From contig OY728143.1 in the NCBI GenBank assembly GCA_963277665.1, forward strand, positions 1,120,772,110 through 1,120,836,109: a stretch of DNA of 64,000 nt. The letters run 5' to 3'. Both the position numbers and the translations under genes were made by a program. A model generated the notes under the pieces. The model was given only the letters and a program-made list of their open reading frames with translations. It ran no database searches and was not told the DNA's origin. Positions 12,570 through 26,575 of the stretch are shown here, piece after piece. The DNA is from Viscum album (Eukaryota > Streptophyta > Magnoliopsida > Santalales > Viscaceae). The number at the start of each line of letters is the position of its first letter. The stretch's first letter is position 1.

Positions 12570-15500
12570 TGTAACGCCTCGACCCCAGAATCCTAGAGTC
12601 GGTGCACTAATACCGATCATTGGCATGATCACAAAAGATCATGTCTCGAAAGTCCAATTATTTTAGTAGCCTTGGAAGTACTAGATACATTCATAAGGTT
12701 TACATTACATCATAAAATGTAAAACTACAATTACATTGTTTCTATAGGAAACACTGAGATCCAATAGACTATCCCAACATGTTAGTCATCATATACTTAT
12801 TCACATCCTAGGAAAAATAAAACATAGAAAGGGGTGAGCTCATATTCTCAATAAGGATAACAATAAAAAGGAAACTTTCATAAATAAGCAAAAAAAATTA
12901 GGGCAATGTATAAGACTCTAAAATATGCCTTTTAAACTTGAACTTAATCATAATATGGAAAATGTAAAATAAAATGATTCCATTTACTAATTCACATGGA
13001 TATTCTACTAGTCGAATAATCACATACAATATCAGTAGCCACTTTCATAATGATGGAATGGAAAATTCTAGACATTATAACCACATAGTCAAGGCCTTGT
13101 GCCAAGACTAAAATTATGATTTTGTTAAGGCCTTGTGCCAAGACACTAGTTTGTATCATGAGACCTACCAATTCATCAAGGATCTATATTGGTCTCCACC
13201 CATCACTTACTAAGTCCAATTAATTTCTCATATAAAAAGGATTAAACATAACATAAACATTCGTATTAAAACTAGCAAATGAAATGTCAATATTATATCC
13301 ATAAACCATGAAAGGTATAAAAATAACACTTCTATAGTCAAAAATAACTCATTCAATACAATATTAAAGATTGTATTATAATAAATCAACCTCAATCGAG
13401 GATAATGAAGGATATTGATATAAATGAAGTTAATCATCAAAACTATTTGAGAGAAATATCCCCCTTTTTCTTTAAAACATTTAAAAGTCTCACTATTTAT
13501 CAAGAAGTTGTTTTAAATAGATGTTTGAATCAAAGTTCCCATACCAATTTGAATCTTTCAAAATGAATCTTAATTTTAAAACATTAATGTCCATATAAAT
13601 AAAACCTTAAAACCATTTTTATAAGATGGACATTAATGAGAATGATTTAGAAGCATAAATTTTTTTAAAATGTAAAATGATATTTTAGTTAGGGTTCCTA
13701 ACCAAATGAGAGATGATTGAATACAAATAATTGAGGTAATAATAACATTATAATATCATGAGAATAAAGGGATTCATGATATACTATGTCGAAGTACAGT
13801 ATATACACCAAATAATAGTGGATTGGTGCATAACAACAAAGAAGTCTCAATGGAATGTAAGATGGGATGAATTCCTTTATAAATACCGTATCCTTAGGTT
13901 AAGGATAAATCAATGAAATAATTATGTGTCACAAATAAAAATACATTAAATATTATTGGATATTCATTTTAAATAAATCATAGGGCATTCAAACATATTC
14001 TTGTAAAAACAACACCAATTACATGGATGTTTAACTCAATGAATATAAATTGAGTTAAAATTACTCGTATCAAGTTTATATCTATGACATAAGAATTTAT
14101 CAGTGGAGTGATTATGTGTATAAAAATTATATCACGTAAAGGGGAGTGTAAATTAATACATAAGTAAATAAATAGTAATTTCACACATAATCTTTGGGTA
14201 AAGTAATCAATGCAATTTGCATAAAACCAAATGAGTGGAAATTAAAATTTGAAATTACCTTATCGATTTGGTAACATACGAAACATACACACCATGAAAG
14301 AAAGATCATATAATTATGATGTAAATACCCATAAAGTAAAGTAAATTAAACAAGAAATACAATCCTAGGTAGTACATACACCACAAAAAAGGCAGTAGTG
14401 GTTAATATAGCATGAATCACATAGGAATAAAAGTGAGATGAAAACCCCTTACCTTGTACTTTTCCTTGGTCGAGGGTATGTTAACATACTTTATAATAGT
14501 TAAATCTATATTATTAAATTATACAATAACTATATACATAAATATGATATTATATATGATCCTCTAATATTTCTTTGTTAATAATATTTTAGTAGTATCA
14601 TCATATCGAGTGTTTTCCTTCATATTCTTTGTTATGTGAGTCATATTTTTTATGGATGGAATTTGTATTATTAATATTCAGATTTATATAGAGTCTTTAA
14701 ATATTATTTTTAATCATCAAATTAAAATTGAGTCTTCAATGGATAAGATGGGGAATGAATCTCATCGCGTTCGTGGAGACGGTATTCCGTATGTACGCAC
14801 GAGTGACACTATCATTCTTTTGATATTAAAATCATATATAATTGGATAGAATATCATATATAAAGAATAATTATCATGTTATATTTATTATTTTCATCAT
14901 TTATACTCATTATTATACCCATCCCAATGATGAAGTGTTTGAATAACAAACTACACCACGAAATTGAGATGGTAAGCCGTACGTACACACGCATGGTGAC
15001 ATGTCATTCATTGGATGACTAAAATAATGAATATGGTTGTAACATATTTATAATAACATCATAGTATATAGAATATACTGGATTTATTATTTTAGAATAT
15101 AAACTACAAATAAATAAGAAGTGGAATAAGAAAATAACTTGAAAGAGGTGATGAAATATTTACTTCTTCTTCGGGATCTTCATTTTGATTTGACCAAAAG
15201 GGGTCCATAGGTTGGCTTTCTAACTAATGTAAGGCCTCTAGGATGGAGGTATGAGAGTTAGGATGATATTGGGGTAGGGGTTGGCTAAGACTAATGGATT
15301 TTAAGATGTGAATATGAGAGAAAAGGAAGTTCCCGTTTATAAGAGGAGTGAGGGGTACCTTAGGAAAAGATTGAAATATTATTTTATAATAAAATAATTT
15401 TCAGTATATAATGGCTCCAAAATAAATTATTTAAACTCTAATGTGGGTATGGGTATAACACCACTCAAATAAATATGTTTTAGATAGGTTTGTGTAACTA

Positions 15501-17426
15501 TATTATCTTTATATTTATTATTTAAGTCTTCGTTCAATAGTTTGGCATTTACCATGTCTCTTTGTATTTTTATATTATATGGTTAATAAACATACTATAA
15601 ACAACCAAGAGAACCCCTAGTGGTTTATTAATGATACATATATTATTACATAAGTCTTTTGGCCGAACCTTAGATTTTTAGAAATAGAATATCAATTAAT
15701 AATATAATAGTTTTTTTAAAAACTCTTTCATGTCAATTTTGACACTATTTGGTATTATGTTTTCACTAAATTCATAAGAGCATTATTTCTTATAAATAAA
15801 TGTATCTAACTAACCCTATCCTATAATATTAACCTAGAAAATAATTGGAATTCATAAAAAGTCTCAAATTACCTTTATTCGGATATTTATAATATCAATT
15901 ATTTTAATATTTCATTAATTAGGTCATTACTACATCATCATTGTGTCATAAATAAATTAAATTATTTAATTTCAAAAATATATTAATAAAATATGATTAT
16001 GTAGGAAATTTTTTTTCTTTATAATGAATATTTATAGTCGAATTTATCTTATGAGTAACCCTATATTAAAAATGGTTTTGTTATTAAATGTTGATTTTAA
16101 CTCTTTTAACTCTTCTTTAAATAAAATAATTATAAATGTCCTAATCAAATCCAAGTGGACCTAAAGGATCATATTTTATTCCTAAGGTTGGTTTTGGTCT
16201 AATTAAACTTATGAAATAGAATTAGAACATGTTTTGGGGTAATTATGATATCATTTTTACCCTTAATTACCTTATTTTCTGTTAATCATGGTAAATAAAA
16301 GTAAAAGGTTACTATTCACCAAAAATTATTTGCATCATATTTAACCATATTTTTCATACTGATATCAACCTTATGTCTCGGAATTTTAAAATTCCTCTCA
16401 CATAAGTGTTAAAATTAATCTTTATGTGAATTTTCAAATGCTCTTAGTAGGTGGTTAAAAGATGATAAAAAGTTCCATAAAATTATATACATCGAATTTT
16501 ATTATCAAATGACTCCAATGAATTCTATTGAACTTATATAGGTATTATATATCTATTTTTACCTATAATAATTTTAAATAAAATAAATAATTATTTAAAT
16601 AAAAATCTAGTTTTAACTAATAACTTAGTGTATTTTCACTATTCATCAAAAATTGAATGTTTTTAGAAAAATAGCAAAATTTCACCATAAGATAATTTTG
16701 ATATTATGAATTAAAAAATTAAGCCTATTTTACCAAATTTAAAACATATAAGTTTCATTTATTAATTTAAAATTAATTCCCATTGTCAAAACCAAAAAAG
16801 TGTGTTTTTAAGAAATAATAACAAACAAAAAATTGATACCTATTTATGGTCAATTTCAAAGTGAAATTATTTCCAATGAATAACATTGGATTAAATAGTA
16901 AAAATATAATCTATTTATACTTACAAACCATTAAAATGTATAATTTAAAAATACAAATTATTTTGATTAAAAAACTTGTTTTCAGTTATAAGATAATATT
17001 TTTCACTATTCAACCAAATATGAAAGTTATCATAAAAACACCAAAAATTTATTGAAACTAAATTCATATCTCCTGATTATAAAGAAGAAGTTTTTTTTAT
17101 CAAATTGAATACATAAATGTTTTATATATTGGATTTAAAAATGGTTCTCCATTAAAAGGCCGTAAAATTGTATATTTTTTTAAAAAATACTTCCTTTATC
17201 TGAAAAAAAATGAATTTGTTTTTTTTTCATTATGTCTAATAAACTCATACTATGGATTATAAAATTATAAAGAATATATAATGTTCAAAATTTAGTTATT
17301 ACTATTCATAACCGCTTTTGAATGGCTTGTTTTGGTAAGTCGTGGTGCACTCAAACTCAGTGTTTCGTGTAGTGCAGGCTATTGAATTAAAAAAAATAGC
17401 TTACAATGAAATATTGGGGTGTTACA
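12570..17426 (-). repeat. Level 1 3' LTR (4857 bp, intact length)
   Basis: Read on the minus strand it starts TGTAACACCCCAATA at 17,426 and ends ...GGCGTTACA at 12,570. It is colinear along its whole length with 20,003-22,189 plus 50,986-53,648. It contains two copies of AAGGCCTTGTGCCAAGAC (about 13,095 and 13,127) and a diverged internal duplication carrying CGTACGTA-like cores (14,750-15,010). The open frames in it (for example 13,228-13,503) are not preserved in the partner LTR. Confidence 0.85.
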
Positions 17427-17441
17427 TTCTTCCCCCCTTTT
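17427..17441 (-). promoter_or_regulatory. Level 1 polypurine tract
   Basis: On the minus strand this reads AAAAGGGGGGAAGAA directly before the TGTAAC start of the 3' LTR. This is the usual plus-strand priming site of LTR elements and fixes the element's orientation. Confidence 0.85.
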
Positions 17442-19069
17442 GTAAATTGTGTCATCACAATTTTAATATTGTGTTTGGGAACTTTATTGAAAGTCCCACA
17501 TCATAAAAACAGTAAATAAAACTATCTCTTGAAAAGAATAAAAGATAAGTACAAATGTCACCTGAGATAACCCACACTAGGATTCCATGTAAGAAAACGT
17601 GGATACATAAGATAAAATAAGTTTTATGTTCTGGTGGAGAGTGATAGAAAAAATTATTAGGATAATGTTAACAATAAGAAAACCAAAAACATGTGATGTG
17701 ATAATAGTTCATTAGTTTCCTAGTAGTAAAAGTAAACGGATAAGTTTTTTGTTTTATGTTACATTTCATAATGTAGAGGAATTTATTAATGAGATTGACT
17801 AAGAAAATAAAGAGATATACTTACTTTTTAAGTAGATTTTTATCCTTTAATAAATTTCTACCACTAACTCGATTTTTTTTCAAACGATGAGTATTCAAGA
17901 TGACTTGGTCACACCTGAAGTGCTACAATCAACTTCTAGAGAATCACATAATCCACAAAGGATAAACAATATATATTTACCTAGTATTTAGAGACTAACC
18001 AAAACCAAAATGGTTAGTACAAGATCAGATTATCCCCAAAAACGATATTTCTTTAGAGAAAAAAATACATATCTTAATTTCTAAAATTAAACCAACAATA
18101 CCCAAGGTTCAATAAATACCATTAAACAAAAAAAATTTCCTTAAATTCCATCAATATAATCCTAACTAATATTGAAACCCAAAACATAGAAGAATTTGAT
18201 TATTCAGTCTTCCATGTTAAATTGTACTCCCAAATAACATCAGCTACTCTAAAAGTTACATACTTAAAAGTAATTACCCTAATCACATATTCTCTATGAT
18301 AGGTTAATCATTTCCATAAATAACCCAAATATCTATAAATATACAATAAAAAAATATATAATAATCCACCATTACTCCTCATTTGAAATACCATAGTATT
18401 CTATTTTACTTAGGCATATAATATTCCCAACAGATCGAACGTCTTCCAAAATAACATTTATCAGTTAATACCCAAATCATTTTCCTATACTAAGGATATC
18501 CATTTGATATGACATAAGTTCCCAAAGCAAATTATTATTGACCAATGAAATAATTTAACTAAAACAAATTATTCACACTAACCGGGGACTTCATGTAGTC
18601 CATCGATAGGTGATAAATCCCAATCGCACTATGGTTGTGGGTTGGATTCATGCAGCTTTGTCTGACACGACGAGTTTTCACATGGTCATTGTGTTTTCCT
18701 TTTTCAAAAACTATATTTTATAACGTTCCCAAAATGAGATGAATTCCTCAAAATAACTATAACATAATTTCACCAAAAATGGTTTCTCATACCTCCAATT
18801 TTCATCCCAAAATTTAATAACATGTAATTGCCTCAAATTCAAGGATCATATAAACCCAAATGGTTATTTACAACTATATCAAATATAGAAAACACAATTC
18901 ATCCTAAAATAACATTTTCACATAATAAACTACAGGGTTACACATAAGAGAAAAGTCTTCCAAAGTAATCTCATCAACAAGGAGCACTAGTACTTTTAAA
19001 CATTTCACCATCCATTTATGTCCACATATGTTCTTCCTTGAACAGGGGGTTATCCTATAGAATATGGAA
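17442..19069 (-). other. Level 1 internal region without recognisable pol
   Basis: This should hold pol in an autonomous element. I find no intact frame. A few minus-strand phrases faintly recall integrase, for example LSMDYMKSP near 18,600 and MIWVLTDK near 18,480, but they are too weak to call. It is either deleted or decayed beyond recognition by eye. Confidence 0.45.
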
Positions 19070-19525
19070 TTCACTTGGGTAATTCCCAGGTCCCCTACAT
19101 TTACAGCAAATGAAGGTAAATGGATTCATTGGATCTTAATAATTTTCATCCATAGTACTCTTCAGTTTTCCTCGAAAATTCTTTACTTTATGTCCTTCTT
19201 TCCCACACATAAAGAATTTCTTTATTCCATTGAGACACTTCCCTAGGTGTCTCCTTCCAAATTTTCTGCATGATGGAAATTGAGATTCCTTTTATCCATG
19301 GTCTCCAATGTTGGAGCTCTTATCATTCACCACCTTTCTCTTCTTTGTTGAGTCCGGGAGTTGGTTAATATATATGTTTTTGATTATATTTTTGGAGAAC
19401 TGGTTCAGCATGAACACAATATCTTTTACACCTATCAACATTCCATTCCGTTGCTCATTTCCTCCACCATTCCCACCTTGTACATCATGTTCAATGTTAC
19501 TATGTCTTCTTTGGAATCCAGCCAA
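19070..19525 (-). pseudogene. Level 1 gag relic with damaged zinc knuckle
   Basis: A minus-strand open frame begins at 19,525 (MAGFQRRHSNIEHDVQ..., 77 codons, Gly/Asn-rich). Further downstream on the same strand, near 19,187-19,224, is FFMCGKEGHKVKNF, a CCHC knuckle in which the first and last Cys are Phe. The order (start after primer site, linker, knuckle) fits gag of Tekay-type elements. The central part is broken or missing. Assignment rests mainly on the knuckle and the position between primer site and polypurine tract. Confidence 0.5.
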
Positions 19526-19989
19526 TGACTAACACAAGAAAGCATAGTGTGAGCCATAAAATAATTTATAGAATATCATAACACCTTATTTTCAATCTAA
19601 AATACCTTAGGTTTAATGAAGGTTATTTATTCTCATCTTATATTAAAATCTTTCAAATATATTTTTAAATAGAATGTGAATTATCCTAATCATATCCCCT
19701 GGGAATGTCGTAACCAAGAGTGCAGCAAGGCCTATTGTCATGTACCAAATACCACGGGTCAGGCTCGAAACTCCATGTCGGAGTTTTCACTCCAAGTTTC
19801 ATCTCTTCCAGATCCGCCTCTACCAGCTTGTATCCAGATAGGGATTTATTTTTTAGAAAAACCACATAATCTGTTCAATACAAAAATTTCAGGAAGTTCA
19901 TCTATACTAATCCTCAATGTATAACTTAGGGTAATTTTCTCTAATAAGAGTTTATCTAAATCTAGATTCCGTGGTTTGTACTAAACTTC
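19526..19989 (-). other. Level 1 5' leader between primer site and gag
   Basis: About 460 bp between the primer site and the gag relic. A plus-strand frame of 82 codons (19,676-19,924) runs antisense to the element and has no recognisable domain, so I do not call it. Confidence 0.5.
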
Positions 19990-20000
19990 CTCTGATACCA
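19990..20000 (-). other. Level 1 primer binding site (tRNA-iMet)
   Basis: Minus strand TGGTATCAGAG, complementary to the 3' end of initiator-Met tRNA, two bases from the end of the 5' LTR. This sets the 5' end and the minus-strand direction. Confidence 0.85.
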
Positions 20001-20002
20001 AC

Positions 20003-22189
20003 TATAATGCACCGAACCCAGAAGCCCTGAGTCGGTGCATTATTACATATCATTGGCATGATGAAAAAAAATCAAGTCTCAAAAGACCGATTAGTTTAGA
20101 AGCTTCTGAAGTACTAAATACATTCATAAGGATTACATTACATCATAAAATGGATAACTACAGTAACATTATTTCCATATACAACACTGAGATCCCATAG
20201 AATATCCATGTAGGTCATTTATAATATACTTATTTGCATCCTGGGAAAATAAAACATAGAAATGGGTGAGCTCAGATGCTCAGTAAGGAAAACAATAAAG
20301 CAGAAACATTCATAAATAAGCATAAACATTTAAGGCAATGTATAAGACTATAACAAAAGCCTTTTAAACCTTAACTTCAGCATAATATAGAAAATATAAA
20401 ATCAAATAATGCCATTTAATTATTCACATTGATATTCTACTAGTCGAATAATCACATTCAATATCAATAGCCACTTTCATAATGATGGAATGCATAATTC
20501 CAGACTTCATAACCACATAGTCAATGCCTTGTTCCAAGACTATAAATAAGATTTTTTCAAGGCCTTGTTCCAAGACAATAGTTTGTCTCATGATACCTAC
20601 CGATGCATCGAGGATCTATAGCAGGATCCACCCATCACTAAATAAGTCCAATGCATTACTCAGTGAAATGGTTTAAACATAACACAAACATTCATATTAA
20701 AACTAACATACGAAATGTGAATACTTTTTTCATAAACCATGAATGGTATAAAAATAACACTTCCACAGTCAAACATAACTCATTCAATACAATATGGAAT
20801 ATTTTTTTATAAAAAATCAACCTCAATCGATAATAATGAAGTATATTGTCATAGATGAAGTTAATCATCAAAACTATTTGAGAAAAATATACCCCTTTCC
20901 TTTAAAACTTTTAAAAGACTCACTATTTATGAAGAAGCTGTTTGAAATTGATTTTTGAATCAAAGTGTTCCATACCAAATTAAAACATTTAAAATGAAAT
21001 TTTATTTTTAAACATTAATTTCCATGTAAATAAAACCTTAAAACCACTTTTAAATCATGGGAATTAATGATAATTATTTAGAAGAATAAATTTTTAAAAC
21101 ATTTAAAATGATATTTTAGTTATAGTCCCTAACCAAATGAGAGACCCTTGAATACAAATAATTGATGTAATCAGAACATTATAATATCATGAGAATAAAA
21201 TGATTCATGATATAATATTCCAAAGTACAGTATATACACTAAATAAAAGTGGATTGGCGCATAACAACAAAGAAGTCCCAATGGAAGGTAAGATGGGAAG
21301 AATTCCATTATAATGAATGTATCCTTTCGTTAAGGATAAATCAATGAAATAATTATGTCTGAAAAATATAAATACACTAAATATGATTGGATATTAAATG
21401 TAAATAAATCATAGGACATTCACACATATTCTTGTAAAAACAACACCAATGACTTGGATGTTTAACTCAATGAATATAAATTGAGTTAAAATTACTCGTC
21501 TCACGTTTATATCTATGACTTGAAAATTTATCAATGGAGTGATTATGTGTATCGAAACTATATCCACGAAAAGGGGAGTTTAAATTACTACATAAGTAAA
21601 TAAATAGTTATTTCAAACATAATCATGGGGAAAAGTAATCAATGAAATTTGTGTAAAACCAAATGAGTGGAAATTGAAATTTAAAATTAACTTATCGATT
21701 TGGTAACTAATGAAACATACACCCCATTAAATAAGGATCATATAATGATGATGTAAATACCCATAAATTAAAGTATATTACACATTAAATAAAATCATGT
21801 GTAGTACATACACCACACAAAAGGTAGTAGTGGCTAATATAGGATGAATCTCACGAGAATACAAGTGAGATAAAATCCCCCTACCTTGTACATTTCTTTG
21901 GTTGATGGTACGTTAACCTCTTTTATAATAGTTAAATCATTATTATTAATATATAAAATAACTATATACATAAATATGATATCATATATGATCCTCTAAT
22001 GTTTCTTGGTTAATAATATTTCGGTACTATCATCATTTCGGGTGTTAACTGATTTGTTTTCCTTTATATGCTTTTTTATGTGAGTAATATTTGTTATGGA
22101 TGGGATGTATTTTATTAATATTCATAATTTTATAAAGTCTATAAAAATTATGTATAGTCATAAAATGAAAATTAGTCTTTAATATATAT
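20003..22189 (-). repeat. Level 1 5' LTR, U5-side half
   Basis: Colinear with 12,570 to about 14,740 of the 3' LTR. It is cut at 22,189 by insertion of Level 2 and resumes at 50,986. The terminus has decayed from TGTAACGCC to TATAATGCA by C/T transitions. The last five bases (TATAT, 22,185-22,189) are the left copy of the Level 2 target duplication. Confidence 0.85.
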
Positions 22190-23945
22190 TGATTCTCGCT
22201 CAAATTTACCCAAGAGATGAAGACAGAACGGTCCTTATAGTTTAGCTTGGGTTATCGAATCCTCAGAGACCTAAGAAGTATCCTAAAGACACGTACATTA
22301 TATAGATTGTTTTTTGCTAGGAAGTGGAAAACATGGGTTGATTTAAGATGGTTTTAAAGTATATATATTAGATTTAAGTGAATTCAATTTAAATAAATGA
22401 GTTGATCCTAGGTTATCACTTAGGGTGGATTGGACGTATTTCCTTTTCAATTATTTCAATTTCTTATATTTGAGATGGGTTCATTTAAGAAGATAAAACA
22501 AAATCCTCACTTACTGGTTTAATACCTACATACATTAATACTAATTACATATACACTTTAAGGATCAATTTTTTGAGCACTTCAAGGTAATAGTTCGTAT
22601 TAGCACTTGAAGTGTGTGGCCTTAAATTCAACAGGGACGATGGAGTTTAAAAATCATCAAATAAAAATCTCAATTAAAAGAAGTGATTATTCATTAATGG
22701 GGTGATAAATAACATCCAATACAGCCTCTTGCTACTCCCTTGGATCAACCCATAAGTTGGTTATCCCTCCATTGATACTATGGTTTCAATAGAAGCGGAA
22801 TGTAGACTCATGAGGGAGGAAATGGAGAAATAATGAAAAAAATAAAAATAAAATGATCACTCCACCGTTGTGTGAATGATTTCACAAGATTTTGTGTGAA
22901 TAAATTCACACAATGAGGAAACAATATCAAACTGAGATAAAGAACAACAGAATAAGAGGAAAATAAGAGATTTTATTAATAAACTAAAGTGAATTGAACA
23001 ATTTACATGTGAATGACAAACTTGAGACAACAAAATTGCAGCATAACATTACAATTTAACAAATCACCAATGATTATAAAACTAATCCACCACCACTGCC
23101 TTAAATAGGAATTTTAGAAGCCTTGGGACGAGTCTCCAAATGTACAAAGCATCCCACTTGATTATGGTAGGCCTAGGGTGGTGGAAAGCTTGTGAAATGT
23201 AGACTTTTCCACATTAGACCCGAGGTGGCAGCCAGCTTTCATCCACCAAATAGACATGCTTGGAAGACCTTATAGATGGCCGAATCAGAGTGGACCATAG
23301 AATAAGAAAATAGATCCCGGGATGTCTCCTAACATCCTGTAATGGTTGGAGTAATTTGGAGTTGTATATTCGGAGATAAGATCAGATTAGTGTGCTATTT
23401 TTTGGGGCCGCAGAATATGGCCCAGAATTTTATCTCTAACTTGGGCGCCTAAATGACCACAATGGAAGCCGAATTAGTACTGGATCATGATGAATGATTT
23501 GTTCCTTTATATGTTTTATATCCTCCCATGAATTATGGGATTCATTGGGTTTTTATGATAGGACCAACATTCTCATAAGTGGGATGGTGTCCAATCTGCC
23601 TTCTATAAAATTGCTTCCTTTCATCACAAAATATCCCCATTTTCAACCATGAATTATCCATTGATCCCTGAATTAAACATGTTCATATTGAAGTGTAGAT
23701 AAATTTCCTAAAATATAAAATTAAAATACGGATAATTACATTCCTTAAAATCAGATGAATCATTGGGTAATTTAAATGATGTAAAAAATGTAACACATAA
23801 TAGTGCATTTTAAGAAGGTATTATAATCATAATGTGAAATGATGTTCAAAGTGTAAAATGTACTAAAATTTTGTTTATGAATAATAAATAACATAAATTT
23901 TATATATATTAACAATTAATATTAGCCTCATTTAGTGGCTAATCA
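22190..23945 (-). repeat. Level 2 3' LTR (1756 bp)
   Basis: On the minus strand it runs from TGATTAGCCACTAAAT at 23,945 to ...GAGAATCA at 22,190. It aligns throughout with 31,389-32,898 plus 50,734-50,980. It carries two adjacent palindromes at 22,871-22,886 and 22,893-22,912. Confidence 0.9.
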
Positions 23946-23959
23946 CACCCCCCGACTTG
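23946..23959 (-). promoter_or_regulatory. Level 2 polypurine tract
   Basis: Minus strand AAGTCGGGGGGTG-type tract immediately before the TGATTAGCC start of the 3' LTR. This is the normal plus-strand priming site. Confidence 0.85.
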
Positions 23960-25771
23960 AGTTTTGCTAGTCCCGAGAAAAATATATCTCAACAATATGA
24001 AATTCGAATTCCCTTTTCCAAAAACATTTTAATACAAAATGATCACCAAAAAACCTTATACCAAACAATAATTAAACCAATAAAAATAATTTAAGACAAG
24101 ATAGTTTCATAAGCAGATCCCAATCCCAAGCCCATTCCTTTGTTCAAATTCATTTCCATATTTCATCCAATATCAATTAAGTATGAGGATGTGTTGTGCA
24201 TCACAGTAGACATGGGGGTTCATCTTTATTCAAGGGGGAAATGACGGAAGATCTAGGTGGAATCACATTTCAATATTAATATGAGTATTAAATTTTTATT
24301 ATTGTATTATTTTTTTGTTTTTGTTTTTGCAATTTTTCCATGGTAATTGAAACTGCACTCAAAAGAGTCAACCCATGTAGCGAGACTTTGCTGATGACTC
24401 CCATTCTCAAAGGCCTTAGGGAACCAAGTGAATCCCTTATAATCGGGAATCATATTGAGTTAACTCAGTCAAAAAAAATCAAATTACCAAAAATAGAGAT
24501 AAAATTACTAACTCTGGGCCAGACAACTATGGAGTCACGATCCCCAAGTGCCGAAATCCACACATTAGGTCATTTCATTGCTCTATGTGAAAATTTATTA
24601 TTTTTATTTTTATTTTTTATTGAATACTCATATTAAAACTAAAATGATCACCAAACCTATGCTATTTATTTGGGGGACCCCATGAACTCAAACTAATACC
24701 CCACTATCCAAAGGACGTGCATTGTGATCTTTTTTTATTTGGATGAAAATATAAAGGATGAAATATCACATTGGACATCCACACTTTCCAAAATCTATTC
24801 TCATGAAATTATAAAAGGATTAAAATCAGAATCAGGGCATGCATAATTATTTTATATTCAGTTTAAAAGTTTGCAATGTGTATTACCATGTTCAAATTTA
24901 AAGGAATTTTTCCTTCCATTTACCCATTTTTTTCAAATCATTCAGACTTTTTACACAAAAGAATTTTTTTATTTTATCTCCCCCCAACGTAAAATAAAAT
25001 TGTCCCCAGTGTTTAAAAAAATAATGTTTAGAAGGGGGTAGAGGTAGAGAATGAAAGTTTAAAAAGGAAATTGAAAATGAGGATCATGGAATAAAGTCAC
25101 CTAGTCGTTGAAGTTGAAATTCTTGTTGCTTCATTTTAATCCTTTGATCTCTTGGGGGATGTAGGCACCTCCTTGATTGAACATGTATCACCCAAAATAG
25201 TCCATGAACCATCCAAAGAAGAAAAAACCATATAAAACAAACAACACAATGACTTATTTAATTCCAAGTATCATAATTTTTATGGTTTTCACTTTTTTTT
25301 GTTTTTTTTAAATCAAACTAATGATACATTGTCTTATTTTAAATTTCTGGGTAAGGTATTACTCAGGGATCACACCGCGTGACACAGATGAATATGGTAC
25401 TCCCATTTCATACCCATCCATACTCATAATATAAGAACATGTCAACAATCTATTTTTTTAAATATAAAAATGATTAATTAAAATATAAATTTTAATAAAA
25501 CAATAAAATGATAGGAAACTTGAAAACCATGGGTTGCCTCCCATGAAGCGCTTTGTTTAATGTCGTTAGCCCGACATGGATCCTAAACCTATCAATTTTT
25601 TATCGGTTCATACATTGACTCAATTAACTCAACCTCTATTTCCTGTTTACTGAGTGATTCAATGAATGGTTTTAACCTTTGACCATTGACCTTGAAAATG
25701 TAACCACTTGTGGGATCTTGAATCAATACTGCCCCATGGGGGTACACATGATGCACTATGAAAGGTCCTGA
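23960..25771 (-). other. Level 2 region between pol and 3' LTR, no gene seen
   Basis: About 1.8 kb where Athila elements may carry an env-like ORF. I see no minus-strand frame of note. Near 25,530-25,580 is a phrase (GGGTTGCCTCCCATGAAGCG) of a kind I recall from the post-pol region of many plant gypsy elements. The 98-codon plus-strand frame at 24,340-24,636 is antisense and unrecognised. Confidence 0.55.
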
Positions 25772-26575
25772 TCATCTATACCTTAACTTTCCTGGGTGTA
25801 AATGAAGTTTTGAACTATACAAGAGCACAAGATTTCCCAGTTCAAAATGTTTGACCTTGATATTCTTAGATTGGTTGGATTGAACTCTAGCTTTATTGAT
25901 CCTGGAATTTTCATAAGAATCCATCATTAGTTCCTCCAATTCATTGAGATCTAATTTTATTTTTGTTCCGGCCAATGAGAGGTCATAATCCATTTTCTTA
26001 ATTGCCTAAAATGGCTTATGCTCATTTTCAATAGGTAAATGGCATGATTTTCCATAAACCAACCTATATGGTGAAATTCCTAGGATGGTTTTGTATGCTG
26101 TATGATATGCCCAAAGAGCATCCAAGAGTTTCTCGGACCAATCATTCCTATAAGGATTGATAGTTTTCTCAAGAATTTTTTTGATTTCACGATTGGATAA
26201 CTCAGCTTGACCATTGGTTTGTGGGTGGTAATAAGTGGAAACTTTGTGAGAAATTCCATATTTTTTTCATGAGTGATAAGAATGGTGATTGTAAAAATGA
26301 GTTCCATGATCACTAATGATATCCCTAGGAATTCCAAATCTAGAGAAGATGTTTTCCTTGAGAAATATAATCACAAATTGAAGATCATAGGATTTTTTTG
26401 GAATGGCTTCAAACCATTTAGAGACATAATCGATAGCTAAGAGAATGTAAATATATCCCCTAGAGTTTGGGAAAGGACCGCTGAAATCAATTCCCCAACA
26501 GTCAAATATTTTAACCACTAAGATGGGAGTGAGTGACATTTGACTCCTTTTTTTATGGAACCTACTTGTTGACAC
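25772..26575 (-). pseudogene. Level 2 integrase core and C-terminal part, broken
   Basis: Integrase joins element cDNA to the host chromosome. Three overlapping minus-strand frames cover it. 26,575-26,267 has the first two catalytic Asp regions (CWGIDFSGPF and ISDHGTHFYN). 26,337-26,080 reads the segment after that, but the frame giving the expected [15 protein letters not shown] Glu region is shifted. 25,993-25,772 has the C-terminal tail (GNLVLLYSSKLHLHPGKLRYR). At least two frameshifts separate them. The match to Athila-type integrase is clear. Non-functional. Confidence 0.85.
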
